NCBI RefSeq assembly: GCF_900091475.1
Contig: NZ_FMIB01000002.1
Span: forward strand, 2,604,001 to 2,668,000
Direction: 5' to 3'
DNA from: Micromonospora chersina
GTDB taxonomy: Bacteria > Actinomycetota > Actinomycetes > Mycobacteriales > Micromonosporaceae
Length of the DNA stretch: 64,000 nucleotides
Position numbers and translations under genes: made by a program. Every line of letters starts with the position of its first letter. Positions within the stretch are counted from its first letter, which is position 1. The notes beneath the pieces are model-generated. The model saw only the letters and a list, made by a program, of their open reading frames with translations. It did no database searches and had not been told where the DNA came from. Positions 1-8,784 of this stretch are shown here, piece by piece.

Positions 1-794
1 GGTGGCGCCCAGTTCCAGCTTGACGATCTGGTCGTGCAGCACCCCGTCGGCCTTCTTGAAGTTGCCGATCACGACGAGCTTCGTGCCGTCCGGGGAGACG
101 GCCAGCTTCTCGGCCCCGACGCCGGCGTTCGCGCCGCTGACCCCGTCGTAGTTGTGGTGCTCGGTGAGCGCGGTGGTGAGGTAGGTGTCCACCGCCCCGG
201 TGCTCGCGTTCAGCGAGGCGAGGCCGCCGCGCGGGTTGGGGTTGCCGGCCGTGGTGAAGATGCCGGCGACCAGCAGCCGGCCGCCGACCAGGGCGATGTC
301 GTTGACCAGGCCGTTGAACGCCGGGCCGGCGAAGCTGGTGACCACCGCGCCGGTGGCGACGTTGAGCAGGGCCACCTTGCGCCGGGTGACCCCGTTGACG
401 GTGTTGAACTTGCCGGCCACGAACACCGTCCCGGCGGTGGGCCCGGCGACCACCGCGTACACCTCGTTGTCGACGGTCGGCGCGAAGGCGGTGTCGACGG
501 TGCCGGTGGCCTTGTCGAAGGCCAGCAGGTAGTTGCGGGTGATGTCGACATCGGACCCGCGGTTCTGCACCTGGGTGAACGAGCCGGCCACGATGATCTT
601 CGTGCCGGCGTCGTGGATCGCGTCGACCGTGCCGTCCATGATGTCCGGCGAGGCGGTGGAGGGCGTCGCTCGGACCAGCGTGCTGTGGTCGGGCGCGGCG
701 GCGGCGGGACCGCCGGGGCCAGCCCGGCGGCGGTGAGCGCGACGGTGGCGAGGGCCACGAGGACACGGCGCCCGAGGGCCGAGGGGTTTGTCAC
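1..794 (-). pseudogene. Secreted beta-propeller-like protein, apparent frameshift, 3' end beyond window
   Basis: A GTG at 794 opens a typical signal peptide (VTNPSALGRR, then a hydrophobic run ending LTAAGLAPA). In that frame the sequence then turns into Pro/Arg-rich nonsense. From about 712 to the window edge a different frame encodes a convincing mature protein: AAAAPDHSTLV, then repeats of the type IIVAGSFTQV / VFVAGKFNTVNG / LLVAGIFTTAGN, as in secreted delta-60-repeat or propeller proteins. One extra base near 712–716 would join the two frames as LAPAGPAAAAPDHS. Function unknown; probably extracellular. Either a recent 1-bp deletion or a sequence error. The C-terminus lies outside the window. 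Confidence 0.6.
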
Positions 795-1031
795 TGGCAG
801 CTCCGAAGAATGGTGCGGACAGGCGTGTCGCAGCACTCACCCTGGGCCACCGGTCACGCGCCGTCCAGCACTGCCCACGCTTTCTGCCCGACCACCGCGC
901 CGCTCCCGCCCGACCACCCGGGGGCACGTGGACGGGACAGCCGGGCCGGCCGCACGAACAGGTGGCCGCCCATGGTGGTTCGGCGGCGTGCCGCGTACCG
1001 TCGGGCGGCCGCGCGGACGCCGATCGGTCCC

Positions 1032-2192
1032 TCAGGTGGCCGTGGGCGCGTCGGCCGACGGCAGGGTGACGCTCACCTCCAGGCCGCCGCCCGGCTGGGC
1101 GACCGCCTTGACGGTGCCGCCGTGCGCGTCGCACACGGCGCGCACGATGGACAGTCCGAGGCCGGAGCCGCGGGCGCCGGTGCGTTCCTGCCCGCCGCGG
1201 CGGAACGGCTCGAACAACCCCGGCACGTCGGCGGGGGCGACCTCGAAGCCGGTGTTGCCGACCACCAGCCAGGACCGCTGCCCGTCGGCGCCGGTGCGCA
1301 CCCAGAGCCGGCCGTGCAGGTGGTTGTAGCGGACCGCGTTCTCCACCAGGTTGCCGGCGAGCCGGTCGAGCAGGCCGGGGTCGCCGACCACCGGGGCGGG
1401 CCGCAGCGAGGTGTGCACCTTGAGGCCGATCCGCTCGACCTCGGGGGCCATCGCGGAGAGCGCGTTGGCGGTGCCCACGGCCAGGTCGAACTCGGTGCGG
1501 CGGGCCAGCCGGCCGCCCGTCTGCGCCTCGCTGCGGGCCAGCACCAGCAGCGCGTCGACCAGCCCGTTGGCCCGCTCCGAGGCGTCCCGGACCACGCTGG
1601 CCATCCGGCGGTACTCGGCGAGGTCCGCCTCGTCGTCGCTGAGCGTCACGTCGATCTCGGTGCGCATCACCGCGAGCGGGGTCCGCAGCTCGTGCGAGGC
1701 GTTGGCCACGAACCGCTTCTGCGCCTCGAACGCGGCGCTGATCCGGTCCAGCATGGCGTCGAAGGTCTCGGCCAGCTCGGCCACCTCGTCGTTCGCTCCG
1801 GACCAGCCGATCCGCTCGTCCAGGGTGGTCTCGCCGAGCCGGCGGGCGGTGGCGGTGACCTGGTGCAGCGGGCGCAGCGCCCGGCCGGCCACCGCGTACG
1901 CGCCGGCGACACCGACCATGCTGATCGCCACGAGCGCCACCAGGCCCTTGACCAGCAGCTCCCGCGAGGCGGCGTCGATCAGTTGCCGCTGCCACTGCCC
2001 GGCGTCGAGGGTGCGGCCGTCGGCGAGCGCCACGGTGCTGCCGGGCAGCAGCTCGTCGGCGGGGCGCAGCGCGTCCCGGACCAGCAGCCAGGCCAGCAGC
2101 ACCAGGACCGCCCCGGCCCCGACGAGCAGCACCCCGTTGAGCAGGGTGAGCCGCAGCCGAAGGGTGGGCCGCACCGGGGTACGCCCGGTCAT
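1032..2192 (-). CDS. Sensor histidine kinase
   Basis: This is a membrane-bound sensor kinase of 386 aa. It has TM1 at about residues 14–38, a short extracytoplasmic loop, TM2 at about 82–103, a HAMP linker, a HisKA domain with the phospho-acceptor in ASHELRTPL (His167), and a HATPase_c domain with N-box NLVENAVRYN and G-box GSGLGLSIV. The start ATG at 2192 overlaps the stop of the upstream response regulator by 4 bp (ATGA), so the two are translationally coupled as one operon. The sensing loop is only about 40 aa, which suggests membrane or cell-envelope signals rather than a bound ligand (inference). The specific stimulus cannot be read from the sequence. Confidence 0.95.
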   Translation of the reverse strand: MTGRTPVRPTLRLRLTLLNGVLLVGAGAVLVLLAWLLVRDALRPADELLPGSTVALADGRTLDAGQWQRQLIDAASRELLVKGLVALVAISMVGVAGAYAVAGRALRPLHQVTATARRLGETTLDERIGWSGANDEVAELAETFDAMLDRISAAFEAQKRFVANASHELRTPLAVMRTEIDVTLSDDEADLAEYRRMASVVRDASERANGLVDALLVLARSEAQTGGRLARRTEFDLAVGTANALSAMAPEVERIGLKVHTSLRPAPVVGDPGLLDRLAGNLVENAVRYNHLHGRLWVRTGADGQRSWLVVGNTGFEVAPADVPGLFEPFRRGGQERTGARGSGLGLSIVRAVCDAHGGTVKAVAQPGGGLEVSVTLPSADAPTAT

Positions 2193-2857
2193 GCGGGAAC
2201 CTCGCCGATCCGGTAGCCCGCGCCGACCACGGTCTCGATGAGCGGCGGGTCGCCGATCTTCTTGCGCAGCGTCATCACGGTGACCCGGACGATGGTCGTG
2301 AACGGGTCGGTGTTGGCGTCCCACACCCGCTCCAGCAGCTCCTCGCTGGAGACCACCGCGCCGCGCGCCTTGATCAGCTCGGCCAGCACACCGAACTCCT
2401 TGTTGGTGAGGTCGACGGGCTCGCCCCGGCGGCTCACCACCCGGCGGGCCGGGTCGAGCACCAGGTCGGCCACCTCCAGCACCGGCGGGGCGGCCGGGGT
2501 GGCCCGCCGGCCCAGCGCCTGCACCCGGGCGACCAGCTCGTCGAAGGCGAACGGCTTGGGCAGGTAGTCGTCGGCGCCGAGCTGCAACCCCTCCACCCGG
2601 TCGGCGACCGTGCCGCTGGCGGTCAGCATCAGCACCCGGGTGAGCGCCCCGGAGGCGACGAGGTCGGCGCAGATCCGGTCGCCGTGCACACCGGGCAGGT
2701 CGCGGTCCAGGATCACCACGTCGTAGCGGGTGACGAAGGCGGCCTCGTGCCCGGCGTCGCCGTCGTAGGCGACGTCGACCGCCATCCCGCGCTTGCGCAG
2801 CCCGCGCGCGATCGCGTCGGCGAGGTTGCGCTCGTCCTCGACCACCAGTACCCGCAT
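2189..2857 (-). CDS. OmpR/PhoB-family response regulator
   Basis: A 222-aa two-domain regulator. The receiver domain begins MRVLVVEDE, with the acidic pair E7/D8, the phospho-acceptor Asp51 in VVILDRDLPG, and a conserved Lys in LPKPF. The C-terminal winged helix ends with the Trans_reg_C signature VTVMTLRKKIGDP and GYRIGE. The ATG at 2857 is preferred over an in-frame upstream start because it follows a GGAGG-like site and begins exactly at the receiver fold. The gene precedes and overlaps its histidine kinase. The 157-bp divergent gap to the C39-like peptidase gene may carry its operator, and that peptidase is a plausible target (inference). Confidence 0.95.
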   Translation of the reverse strand: MRVLVVEDERNLADAIARGLRKRGMAVDVAYDGDAGHEAAFVTRYDVVILDRDLPGVHGDRICADLVASGALTRVLMLTASGTVADRVEGLQLGADDYLPKPFAFDELVARVQALGRRATPAAPPVLEVADLVLDPARRVVSRRGEPVDLTNKEFGVLAELIKARGAVVSSEELLERVWDANTDPFTTIVRVTVMTLRKKIGDPPLIETVVGAGYRIGEVPA

Positions 2858-3014
2858 CCCGGCCTCCCGCCTCTGACCTCCCACAACCTAGTGCGGGCCG
2901 CCAAGCCTCCCGCGCCCGCCGTCGTTGCAAAAAACCTTCGGGTAGGCGATGCTCGCCGGCAGCGAGCGACAACCGCCCGGCGACCGGACCGGGTCCGAGC
3001 CGACGGGAGCCCGC

Positions 3015-4253
3015 ATGACCGCTGCCGACCCCGGCCGGGACGTGACGTACCACCGTTTCCGCTTCCCGGCGGACCTGCACCTGGGCACCGCCGACGGGGT
3101 GGCCGCCGGCCCGGACGGGCTGGTGCTCGCCGCGCCGGCCGACCGGGTGGAGCACACCGACCCGCACTCCGGCGACACGTCCCGGTACGACGCGGCGACC
3201 TGGACCTCCCCCGTGGTGCCGGTCGGCTTCGCCGCCGCCGAACTGGTCCCCTCCTGGACCGCCGACGCCCCGTCCGGCTGCTGGCTGCGGGTGGAGTTGC
3301 GCGGCTGGGCCGGGGACACCGCCACCACCGGCTGGTACGAGCTGGGCCGGTGGGCCGCCGACGACACCGCCATCCACCGCTCCTCGGTGCCCGGGCAGGC
3401 GGACGGCGCGGCCCGGGTGGCGGCCGACACGCTGCTCGTGACGGGCGCGACGGTCACCGGCTGGCAGGTCCGGGTCACCCTGCTGCGCCGCACCGACGCC
3501 CCGGCCGGCCCGGTGCTGCGCACGCTCGGCGTGGTCGCCTCGGCCGGCCACACCCCCGGCACGCCGGCCACCACCCGGGCGGGCGCGCCCGGCGGTCCGG
3601 TCACCCCGCCGGCCCCGCGTTCCGGTGCGGCCGGCGACGCCCGGGGCCGGGTGCTCGACGTGCCCCGCTACGCGCAACGGCTGCACGCCGGCGGGGAGAC
3701 CCGCTGGGGCGGGGGCGGGGACTCCTGGTGCAGCCCCACCTGCGTCTCGATGGTGCTGGACTTCTGGGGCGCCGGCCCCACCCCGGACCGGTACGCCTGG
3801 GTCGCCCCGCCCGGTCCCCGGCCCGTCGTGGTGCACGCGGCCCGGCACTGCTACGACCACGCGTACGCGGGTGCCGGGAACTGGGCGTTCAACACCGCGT
3901 ACGCGGGGCTGCACGGGGTGGACGCCTTCGTCACCCGGCTGCGGTCGCTGGCCGAGGCGGAGCGGTTCGTGGCCGCCGGCATCCCGCTGATCGTCTCGGC
4001 GGCCTTCACCCGGGGGCAGGTGCCCGGGCTGGATTACGACACCCGGGGACACCTCATCGTGCTGGTCGGGTTCACGGCCGACGGCGACCCGGTGCTCAAC
4101 GACCCGTACGCCCCGGACGACGAGGGGGTCCGCCGGACGGTGCCGCGGGCGGCGTTCGAGGCGGCCTGGCAGGGCGGCAGCGGCGGGATCGTCTACGTGG
4201 TGCGGCCGGAGTCGGTGCCGCTGCCCCCGGCGCCCGCGCAGGCCAACTGGTGA
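3015..4253 (+). CDS. C39-like cysteine peptidase family protein
   Basis: A 412-aa protein. Residues about 10–190 form a beta-rich domain of unknown role. After a Pro/Gly linker, residues about 215–400 carry a papain-like Peptidase_C39_2 domain. The likely nucleophile is Cys239 in WCSPTCVSMVLDFWG (the family motif is usually CGPTS), and the His is in GHLIVLVGF, followed by LNDP with the third catalytic residue. No signal peptide or membrane segment is visible, so it is either cytoplasmic or exported by another route. The ATG at 3015 is chosen over an upstream in-frame start because the family begins near RDVTYHRF. It is transcribed divergently from the two-component system. Substrate unknown. 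Confidence 0.8.
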   Translation: MTAADPGRDVTYHRFRFPADLHLGTADGVAAGPDGLVLAAPADRVEHTDPHSGDTSRYDAATWTSPVVPVGFAAAELVPSWTADAPSGCWLRVELRGWAGDTATTGWYELGRWAADDTAIHRSSVPGQADGAARVAADTLLVTGATVTGWQVRVTLLRRTDAPAGPVLRTLGVVASAGHTPGTPATTRAGAPGGPVTPPAPRSGAAGDARGRVLDVPRYAQRLHAGGETRWGGGGDSWCSPTCVSMVLDFWGAGPTPDRYAWVAPPGPRPVVVHAARHCYDHAYAGAGNWAFNTAYAGLHGVDAFVTRLRSLAEAERFVAAGIPLIVSAAFTRGQVPGLDYDTRGHLIVLVGFTADGDPVLNDPYAPDDEGVRRTVPRAAFEAAWQGGSGGIVYVVRPESVPLPPAPAQANW

Positions 4254-4274
4254 CGCCGCCGGTCACCGGGTAGG

Positions 4275-5564
4275 TCAGCGGCCCACCGACCAGACCATCA
4301 GCCCGCCGGACGGGCGCAGGCAGACCAGCGCCGTGCCCGAGTCGGCGCAGTCGTCCCAGGAGCCGGGCAGCACGGCCCGGATCCGGGCCTCCCCGGCGGC
4401 CACGTCGAGCGTGCCGACAAGCGTCCGGTCGCCGGGCATGCGGCGCAGGCCGAGCAGGCGGCTCGGGTCGCTCTCGAAGCCCGTGGTGCGCCAGCGGCCC
4501 AGCCGGGCGAGGGACCGGCCGGTCGCCGGGTCGAGCACCACCAGCTCCAGTTCCAGCCCGACGCCGGGCTCGGCGCCCAGCAGCCGGTCGCCGACCGGCG
4601 CCATGCCGACCCAGTGGTCGTCCACCCAGGTCGGCTCGCCGGTGGCCGGGTCGAGGGCGCGTACCCCGCCGGTCTGGTCGCGGATGCAGAGCATCCCGGC
4701 GCACTCGACGAACCAGGTCCCCGCCCGGGACTCCACCGGCACGGTCCAGCGCCGGTCCAGCCGGTCCAGCCCGTACGCGGTGACCGTGCCCGGCGCGCCG
4801 TCGACAAGCAGCAGGTCGCCCACGACCTGGGCGAACCGGTAGGACACCCCGTCCACGGCGGGCGGCACCCGGCCGGCGTGGACCAGCGCGCCGGACTCCG
4901 CGTCGTGCACCGCCACCCGGCCGTCCGCGCTGATCAGCACGATCTGGGTGACCCCCCGCTTCCCCGTCCGGTACGCCACCCCGTTCGCGGGGAGCGGCAG
5001 CGACCACCGCACCGCGCCCGAGACCGGGTCGGCGGCCAGCACGGTGCCCGTGCCGGCGGCGCGCGGCGTCTCGAACAGCACCCCGCCGGACCCGGTCGAC
5101 ACGGGGTAGCCCGTCTGCCGCCAGCGCACCGCGCCGGTGTCCGCGTCGAGCAGGGTGGAGACCGTGTCACCGGCACCGGCCGGGCTGCTCGTCACCAGCA
5201 GCCCACCGGCGAGGGCGCTCACGTGGAGCACGTGGTCGCCGGCGGGCAGCGTGAACCGCCACAGCGGCTCCCCGCCGGGCAGCCGGTGCCCGGTCACCAC
5301 ACGGCCGCCCCGGCCGATCAGGCCGGGCCCGTCGGCCACCACGAGCCGGCTTCCCACGATCAGGAAGGCGGCGCCCTGGGGGGCGGGCACCCGGACTCCC
5401 ACCGGCTGCCGGGCCGGCGGGGCCGCGCCGGCCAGGGTCAGCAGGGCGAGGCAGCCGGCCGCCACCACGCGGGCCAGCCGGCCCGGGGGACGCAGCGGCC
5501 GGGGAGCCGGGCCGTCGGCGTCCTCGTCGTGCCGCATCTCCCCCAGCTCGATGACCGGACTCAC
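4275..5564 (-). CDS. Membrane-anchored PQQ-like beta-propeller protein (paralogue A)
   Basis: A 429-aa protein. A short cytoplasmic N-terminus starts VSPVIELGEM, followed by a Pro/Arg-rich stretch, one membrane segment (about residues 33–52) and an extracytoplasmic propeller built of PQQ-type blades, with repeated motifs of the form LDADTGAVRW, ADPVSGAVRW, DRLDRRW and LDPATGEPTW. The GTG start at 5564 overlaps the stop of the upstream paralogue by 4 bp. It is clearly a duplicate of that gene: same N-terminal IDLGE/IELGE motif, same architecture, and matching Cys-containing motifs (CAGMLCIRDQTGG versus CGGLLCASKQTGG). No PQQ enzyme residues were recognised, so it is probably a binding or sensory protein. 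Function unknown. Confidence 0.85.
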   Translation of the reverse strand: MSPVIELGEMRHDEDADGPAPRPLRPPGRLARVVAAGCLALLTLAGAAPPARQPVGVRVPAPQGAAFLIVGSRLVVADGPGLIGRGGRVVTGHRLPGGEPLWRFTLPAGDHVLHVSALAGGLLVTSSPAGAGDTVSTLLDADTGAVRWRQTGYPVSTGSGGVLFETPRAAGTGTVLAADPVSGAVRWSLPLPANGVAYRTGKRGVTQIVLISADGRVAVHDAESGALVHAGRVPPAVDGVSYRFAQVVGDLLLVDGAPGTVTAYGLDRLDRRWTVPVESRAGTWFVECAGMLCIRDQTGGVRALDPATGEPTWVDDHWVGMAPVGDRLLGAEPGVGLELELVVLDPATGRSLARLGRWRTTGFESDPSRLLGLRRMPGDRTLVGTLDVAAGEARIRAVLPGSWDDCADSGTALVCLRPSGGLMVWSVGR

Positions 5565-6847
5565 GGCAGCCGCCACAGCCCGAACCCGCCGCCGGTGTGG
5601 CGGCAGACGACCAGCCTGACGCCCGCCCGGCAGTCGCCGACGGCGCCGACCAGCACCGCGCGCACCTCGGGTCGGCCAGCGGCCGGGTCCAGCTCGACGA
5701 GGAGCTGGCGGCTGTTCCGGATCCGCCGGACGCCGAACAGCCGGCCGTCGTACTCGTCCTGCTGCACCATCTCCCAGACGCCGAGGTCGGCCACCAGCCG
5801 GCCGGTGGCCTCCTCGATGACCGCCAGTGGGGTTCCGCTTCCGGTGTCCGGTGCCACGCCCGTGCTGACCAGCAGCCGACCGCGGGCGTTCGACAGCGCC
5901 CCCGCCCACCGGTCGTCGGTCCACCGCACCGCGCCGGTGGCGGGGTCGAGCGCCCACATTCCGCCGGTCTGCTTGCTCGCGCAGAGCAGGCCGCCGCACC
6001 GCTCCGCGTAGCCGACCAGCGGGAGCGCGGCCGTCCAGCGCCGCTGGAGGGTGTCCAGGTCGTAGGCGGTGACGCTGCTGCCCGCGTCCCCGACCACCAG
6101 CAGCATCCCGCCGGCGAGCAGGGTGCGCTGCCGGGTGGGCAGGTCGCCGGGGCGCAGGTCGCGGGCGACCAGCCGGGCGCCGCTGACCGCGTCGTAGACG
6201 GCGGTCTCACCGCTGGCCGGCAGGTAGACCAGCCGGTCCACTCCCGATTCGCCGAAGCTGAGTTCGACGTCGTCCGGCGTGCCGGGCGCCGACCACAGGG
6301 TCCGGCCGTCGTTCACCGCCACCCGGCGGATCGGCCGCCGGCCCGTGACCTCGGGCACCTGCATGAGCAGGGCCTCGCCGGCCGGGAAGCCCACCCCGGG
6401 CTGGACCCAGTTGACCCGACCGGTGCGGGCGTCGAGGCCGACCGTCTCGTACACGGAGTCGCTGTCGGTCCGCCCGACAAGCAGGACGGTGCCCTCCTGC
6501 TCCCACACCGCGGTGGCCGCGCCCGCACCCGGCAGCAGGGTCCGCCAGAGTGTCCGGGGTGGACCGGAGCCGGCCCGGTACGCGACGAGCTGGCGGCCCG
6601 CACCGCCCTGCTGATCGGCCGGCTCGACCACGTACACCCGCTCGCCGGAGACGAACGCGGCGGCGCCGGGGCCGCCGGCCAGGGTGCGCCCGGCGGGCCG
6701 TGCCGGCGGCGCCGCGGCGGCGAGCGTGACCAACGCCACCAACAGCACCACGATGCTCCGGAACGGACGGCCGGCGGCCCGCGGACGACGCCGCGGCGGG
6801 TCCGGCGGGGCCTCGTCGCGCAGCTCACCCAGATCGATGACGGTCAC
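5561..6847 (-). CDS. Membrane-anchored PQQ-like beta-propeller protein (paralogue B)
   Basis: A 428-aa paralogue of the downstream gene. It opens VTVIDLGELRDE, then has a cluster of arginines, one membrane segment (about residues 30–50) and a propeller with blades such as LDARTGRVNW, YDAVSGARLV, LDTLQRRW and LDPATGAVRW. The GTG at 6847 is preferred to one at 6853 because a GGGGAGGGG ribosome site lies about 8 nt before it and almost touches the other. The C-terminal segment CRAGVRLVVCRHTGG keeps two cysteines, which may form a disulfide in the exported propeller. It is divergent from the polytopic protein gene across an 80-bp gap, so promoters must be compact. Confidence 0.85.
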   Translation of the reverse strand: MTVIDLGELRDEAPPDPPRRRPRAAGRPFRSIVVLLVALVTLAAAAPPARPAGRTLAGGPGAAAFVSGERVYVVEPADQQGGAGRQLVAYRAGSGPPRTLWRTLLPGAGAATAVWEQEGTVLLVGRTDSDSVYETVGLDARTGRVNWVQPGVGFPAGEALLMQVPEVTGRRPIRRVAVNDGRTLWSAPGTPDDVELSFGESGVDRLVYLPASGETAVYDAVSGARLVARDLRPGDLPTRQRTLLAGGMLLVVGDAGSSVTAYDLDTLQRRWTAALPLVGYAERCGGLLCASKQTGGMWALDPATGAVRWTDDRWAGALSNARGRLLVSTGVAPDTGSGTPLAVIEEATGRLVADLGVWEMVQQDEYDGRLFGVRRIRNSRQLLVELDPAAGRPEVRAVLVGAVGDCRAGVRLVVCRHTGGGFGLWRLP

Positions 6848-6913
6848 GACCACCCCCTCCCCACGCCGCGCCCCGGCGGTCTCGGCCGAAACCGGTACGA
6901 GACGTGCCGCCTG

Positions 6914-6919
6914 TACGAT
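6914..6919 (+). promoter_or_regulatory. -10 box of leaderless promoter
   Basis: TACGAT lies 8 nt before the GTG at 6928, the spacing expected when transcription starts at the initiation codon itself. No ribosome binding site precedes the GTG, consistent with a leaderless mRNA. Confidence 0.55.
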
Positions 6920-6927
6920 GGCCCGTC

Positions 6928-8778
6928 GTGGCCGTGCCGGTGGTGGACCCCTCGCTGACTTCCTCGCCCGTCGAGGCCGAGCCCGTCGTGGCGGACCCGC
7001 CGCGCCGGCCCCGACGCCGGCCGGCCCGCGCCGACGTGCTGGCCATCGGAGCCTATGTGCTGCTCGGCGTTCTCGTCTGCCTCAACTATTGGGGCGACGT
7101 GCAACACCGCGTCTCCTCGCACCTGCCGACCGACCACAGCTGGTTCGAGTGGCTCTTCGCGCACGGCGCGTACTCGGTGCGTCACCTGGAGAACCCGCTG
7201 TTCACGGCCCGGCAGAACGCGCCGGACGGGGTGAACATGATGGCGAACACCTCGCTGCTCGGGGTGACCCTGCCGCTGGCGCCGCTCACCATGCTGCTCG
7301 GCCCGCAGGTCATGTACGCGCTCTACCTCGGCGCGGCGCTCTCGGCGACCGCGGCCACCTCCTACTGGGTGCTGTCCCGGCACCTGGTCCGCTCGCGCGG
7401 GGCGGCCTTCGTCGGCGGCGCGTTCCTCGGCTTCGCGCCGGGCATCGTGCACCACGCCAACGGGCAGCCGAACTTCGTCTCCAACTTCCTGCTCCCGCTG
7501 ATCGTGGCGCGGGTGCTGCGGCTCGGCGAACCGGGCCGGTGGCGGCGCAACGGGGTCGTGCTGGGCCTGCTGGTGGCGTACCAGATCTTCATCAACGAGG
7601 AGATGCTGCTGCTCACGGCGCTGGCCTGCCTGGTCGTCGTGCTGGCGTGGGCGGTGCAGCGGCCGCGGGCGGCGCGCGAGCGGGCCGGCACGTTCCTCGC
7701 CGCCGTCGGCGTGGGCGGCGCTGTGGCCCTGCTGCTGGCCGCGTACCCGATCTGGTTCCAGTTCAACGGGCCGCAGTCCTACCGGGGCCTGCAGGGCGGG
7801 GTCTTCCACAACTGGGGCGAGGACCTGATGGCCTTCGTCACCTTCGCCCGGGACACCGTGGCCGGCGACGAGGCGGTGGAGAAGACCATCGGGCTGACCG
7901 AGCAGAACACCTGGTTCGGCTGGCCGCTGGTGCTGGTCGCGCTCGTCGCCCTGGTGCTGCTGGTACGCCGCTCGCTGCCGGCCCGGATCGTGGCCGTGCT
8001 CGTGGTGGTCTTCTCGGTCGCCGCGATCGGCCCGAAGGTGCGCTTCGACGGGGTGGAGACGGGCGTCGACGGCCCCTGGGCGTACGTGCCGGACGACCTG
8101 CCGCTTGTCGAGATGATGATGCCGACCCGGCTGAGCCTGGTGGTGGCCGCCGCGGTCGGCGTGCTGCTCGCGCTGGCCTGGGACGCCCTGTCGGGGCGCG
8201 GCCGCCCGCCGGTGCCCGCCCAGCGCACCGGGTCGGCCCCCGCCGCGTCGCGCCGGCGCTGGCTGCGCCCCGTCGGGTACGCCGCCGTCGTGGCCGCCCT
8301 GCTCCCGCTGTTCCCCCGCCCGCTGCCGGCGCAGCAGATCGACCCGCCGCCGCACTTCATCACGGCCGGCGGCTGGCGGCCGTACGTGCCGGACGGCCGG
8401 ACCCTCGTGCCGGTGCCGATCCCGAGCAACGTGCACGGCCTGCCCACGCTGCGCTGGAGCGCGCTGACCGGGCAGGAGTTCCCCATCCCGGCCGGCTACT
8501 TCATCGGGCCGAACGAGGCGGGCGAGGGGGTCTTCGGCGCGCCGAACCGGCCGACCAGCACCCTGATCTACTCCACCATGGACGCGAACAGGGTCCCGCC
8601 GCTCACCGACGAGAACCGCCGCCAGGCCCTCGACGACCTGCGCTTCTGGAAGGCGTCGGTGGTGGTGCTCGGCGCGAACCCCCGCGAGGCGGTCCTCCGC
8701 GAGCTGATGACCCAGTTGCTCGGCGAGCCGCGGCGCGTCGACGACGTCTGGCTCTGGGACGTCCGCGACCGCGTCTGA
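6928..8778 (+). CDS. Polytopic GT-C-like membrane protein (paralogue 1)
   Basis: A 616-aa protein with about 11–12 membrane helices. The first outer loop carries a conserved acidic residue (LPTDHSWFEWLFAH), the typical place of the catalytic Asp in GT-C lipid-sugar glycosyltransferases. It is followed by a signature shared with the two neighbouring genes: ENPLF, PDGVNMMANTSLLG, PLAPLTMLLG. After the last helix comes an extracytoplasmic tail (GGWRPYVPDGRTLVPVP, AGYFIGPNEAGEG) ending VWLWDVRDRV. Start at GTG 6928 because of the leaderless promoter spacing; a GTG at 6904 is in frame but lies before the -10 box. It converges on paralogue 2, with the stops 6 nt apart. The substrate is unknown and the GT-C assignment is inference from topology. 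Confidence 0.75.
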   Translation: MAVPVVDPSLTSSPVEAEPVVADPPRRPRRRPARADVLAIGAYVLLGVLVCLNYWGDVQHRVSSHLPTDHSWFEWLFAHGAYSVRHLENPLFTARQNAPDGVNMMANTSLLGVTLPLAPLTMLLGPQVMYALYLGAALSATAATSYWVLSRHLVRSRGAAFVGGAFLGFAPGIVHHANGQPNFVSNFLLPLIVARVLRLGEPGRWRRNGVVLGLLVAYQIFINEEMLLLTALACLVVVLAWAVQRPRAARERAGTFLAAVGVGGAVALLLAAYPIWFQFNGPQSYRGLQGGVFHNWGEDLMAFVTFARDTVAGDEAVEKTIGLTEQNTWFGWPLVLVALVALVLLVRRSLPARIVAVLVVVFSVAAIGPKVRFDGVETGVDGPWAYVPDDLPLVEMMMPTRLSLVVAAAVGVLLALAWDALSGRGRPPVPAQRTGSAPAASRRRWLRPVGYAAVVAALLPLFPRPLPAQQIDPPPHFITAGGWRPYVPDGRTLVPVPIPSNVHGLPTLRWSALTGQEFPIPAGYFIGPNEAGEGVFGAPNRPTSTLIYSTMDANRVPPLTDENRRQALDDLRFWKASVVVLGANPREAVLRELMTQLLGEPRRVDDVWLWDVRDRV

Positions 8779-8784
8779 CAGCGG

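Noticed and set aside
34..1329. Long plus-strand frame opposite the propeller gene and histidine kinase
   Set aside because: Low-complexity, antisense to recognised proteins; an effect of high GC content.
1032..4052. A 1006-codon minus-strand frame spanning kinase, regulator and peptidase region
   Set aside because: Only its last 386 codons are the histidine kinase; the rest reads antisense or out of frame with real genes and has low-complexity Gly/Arg content.
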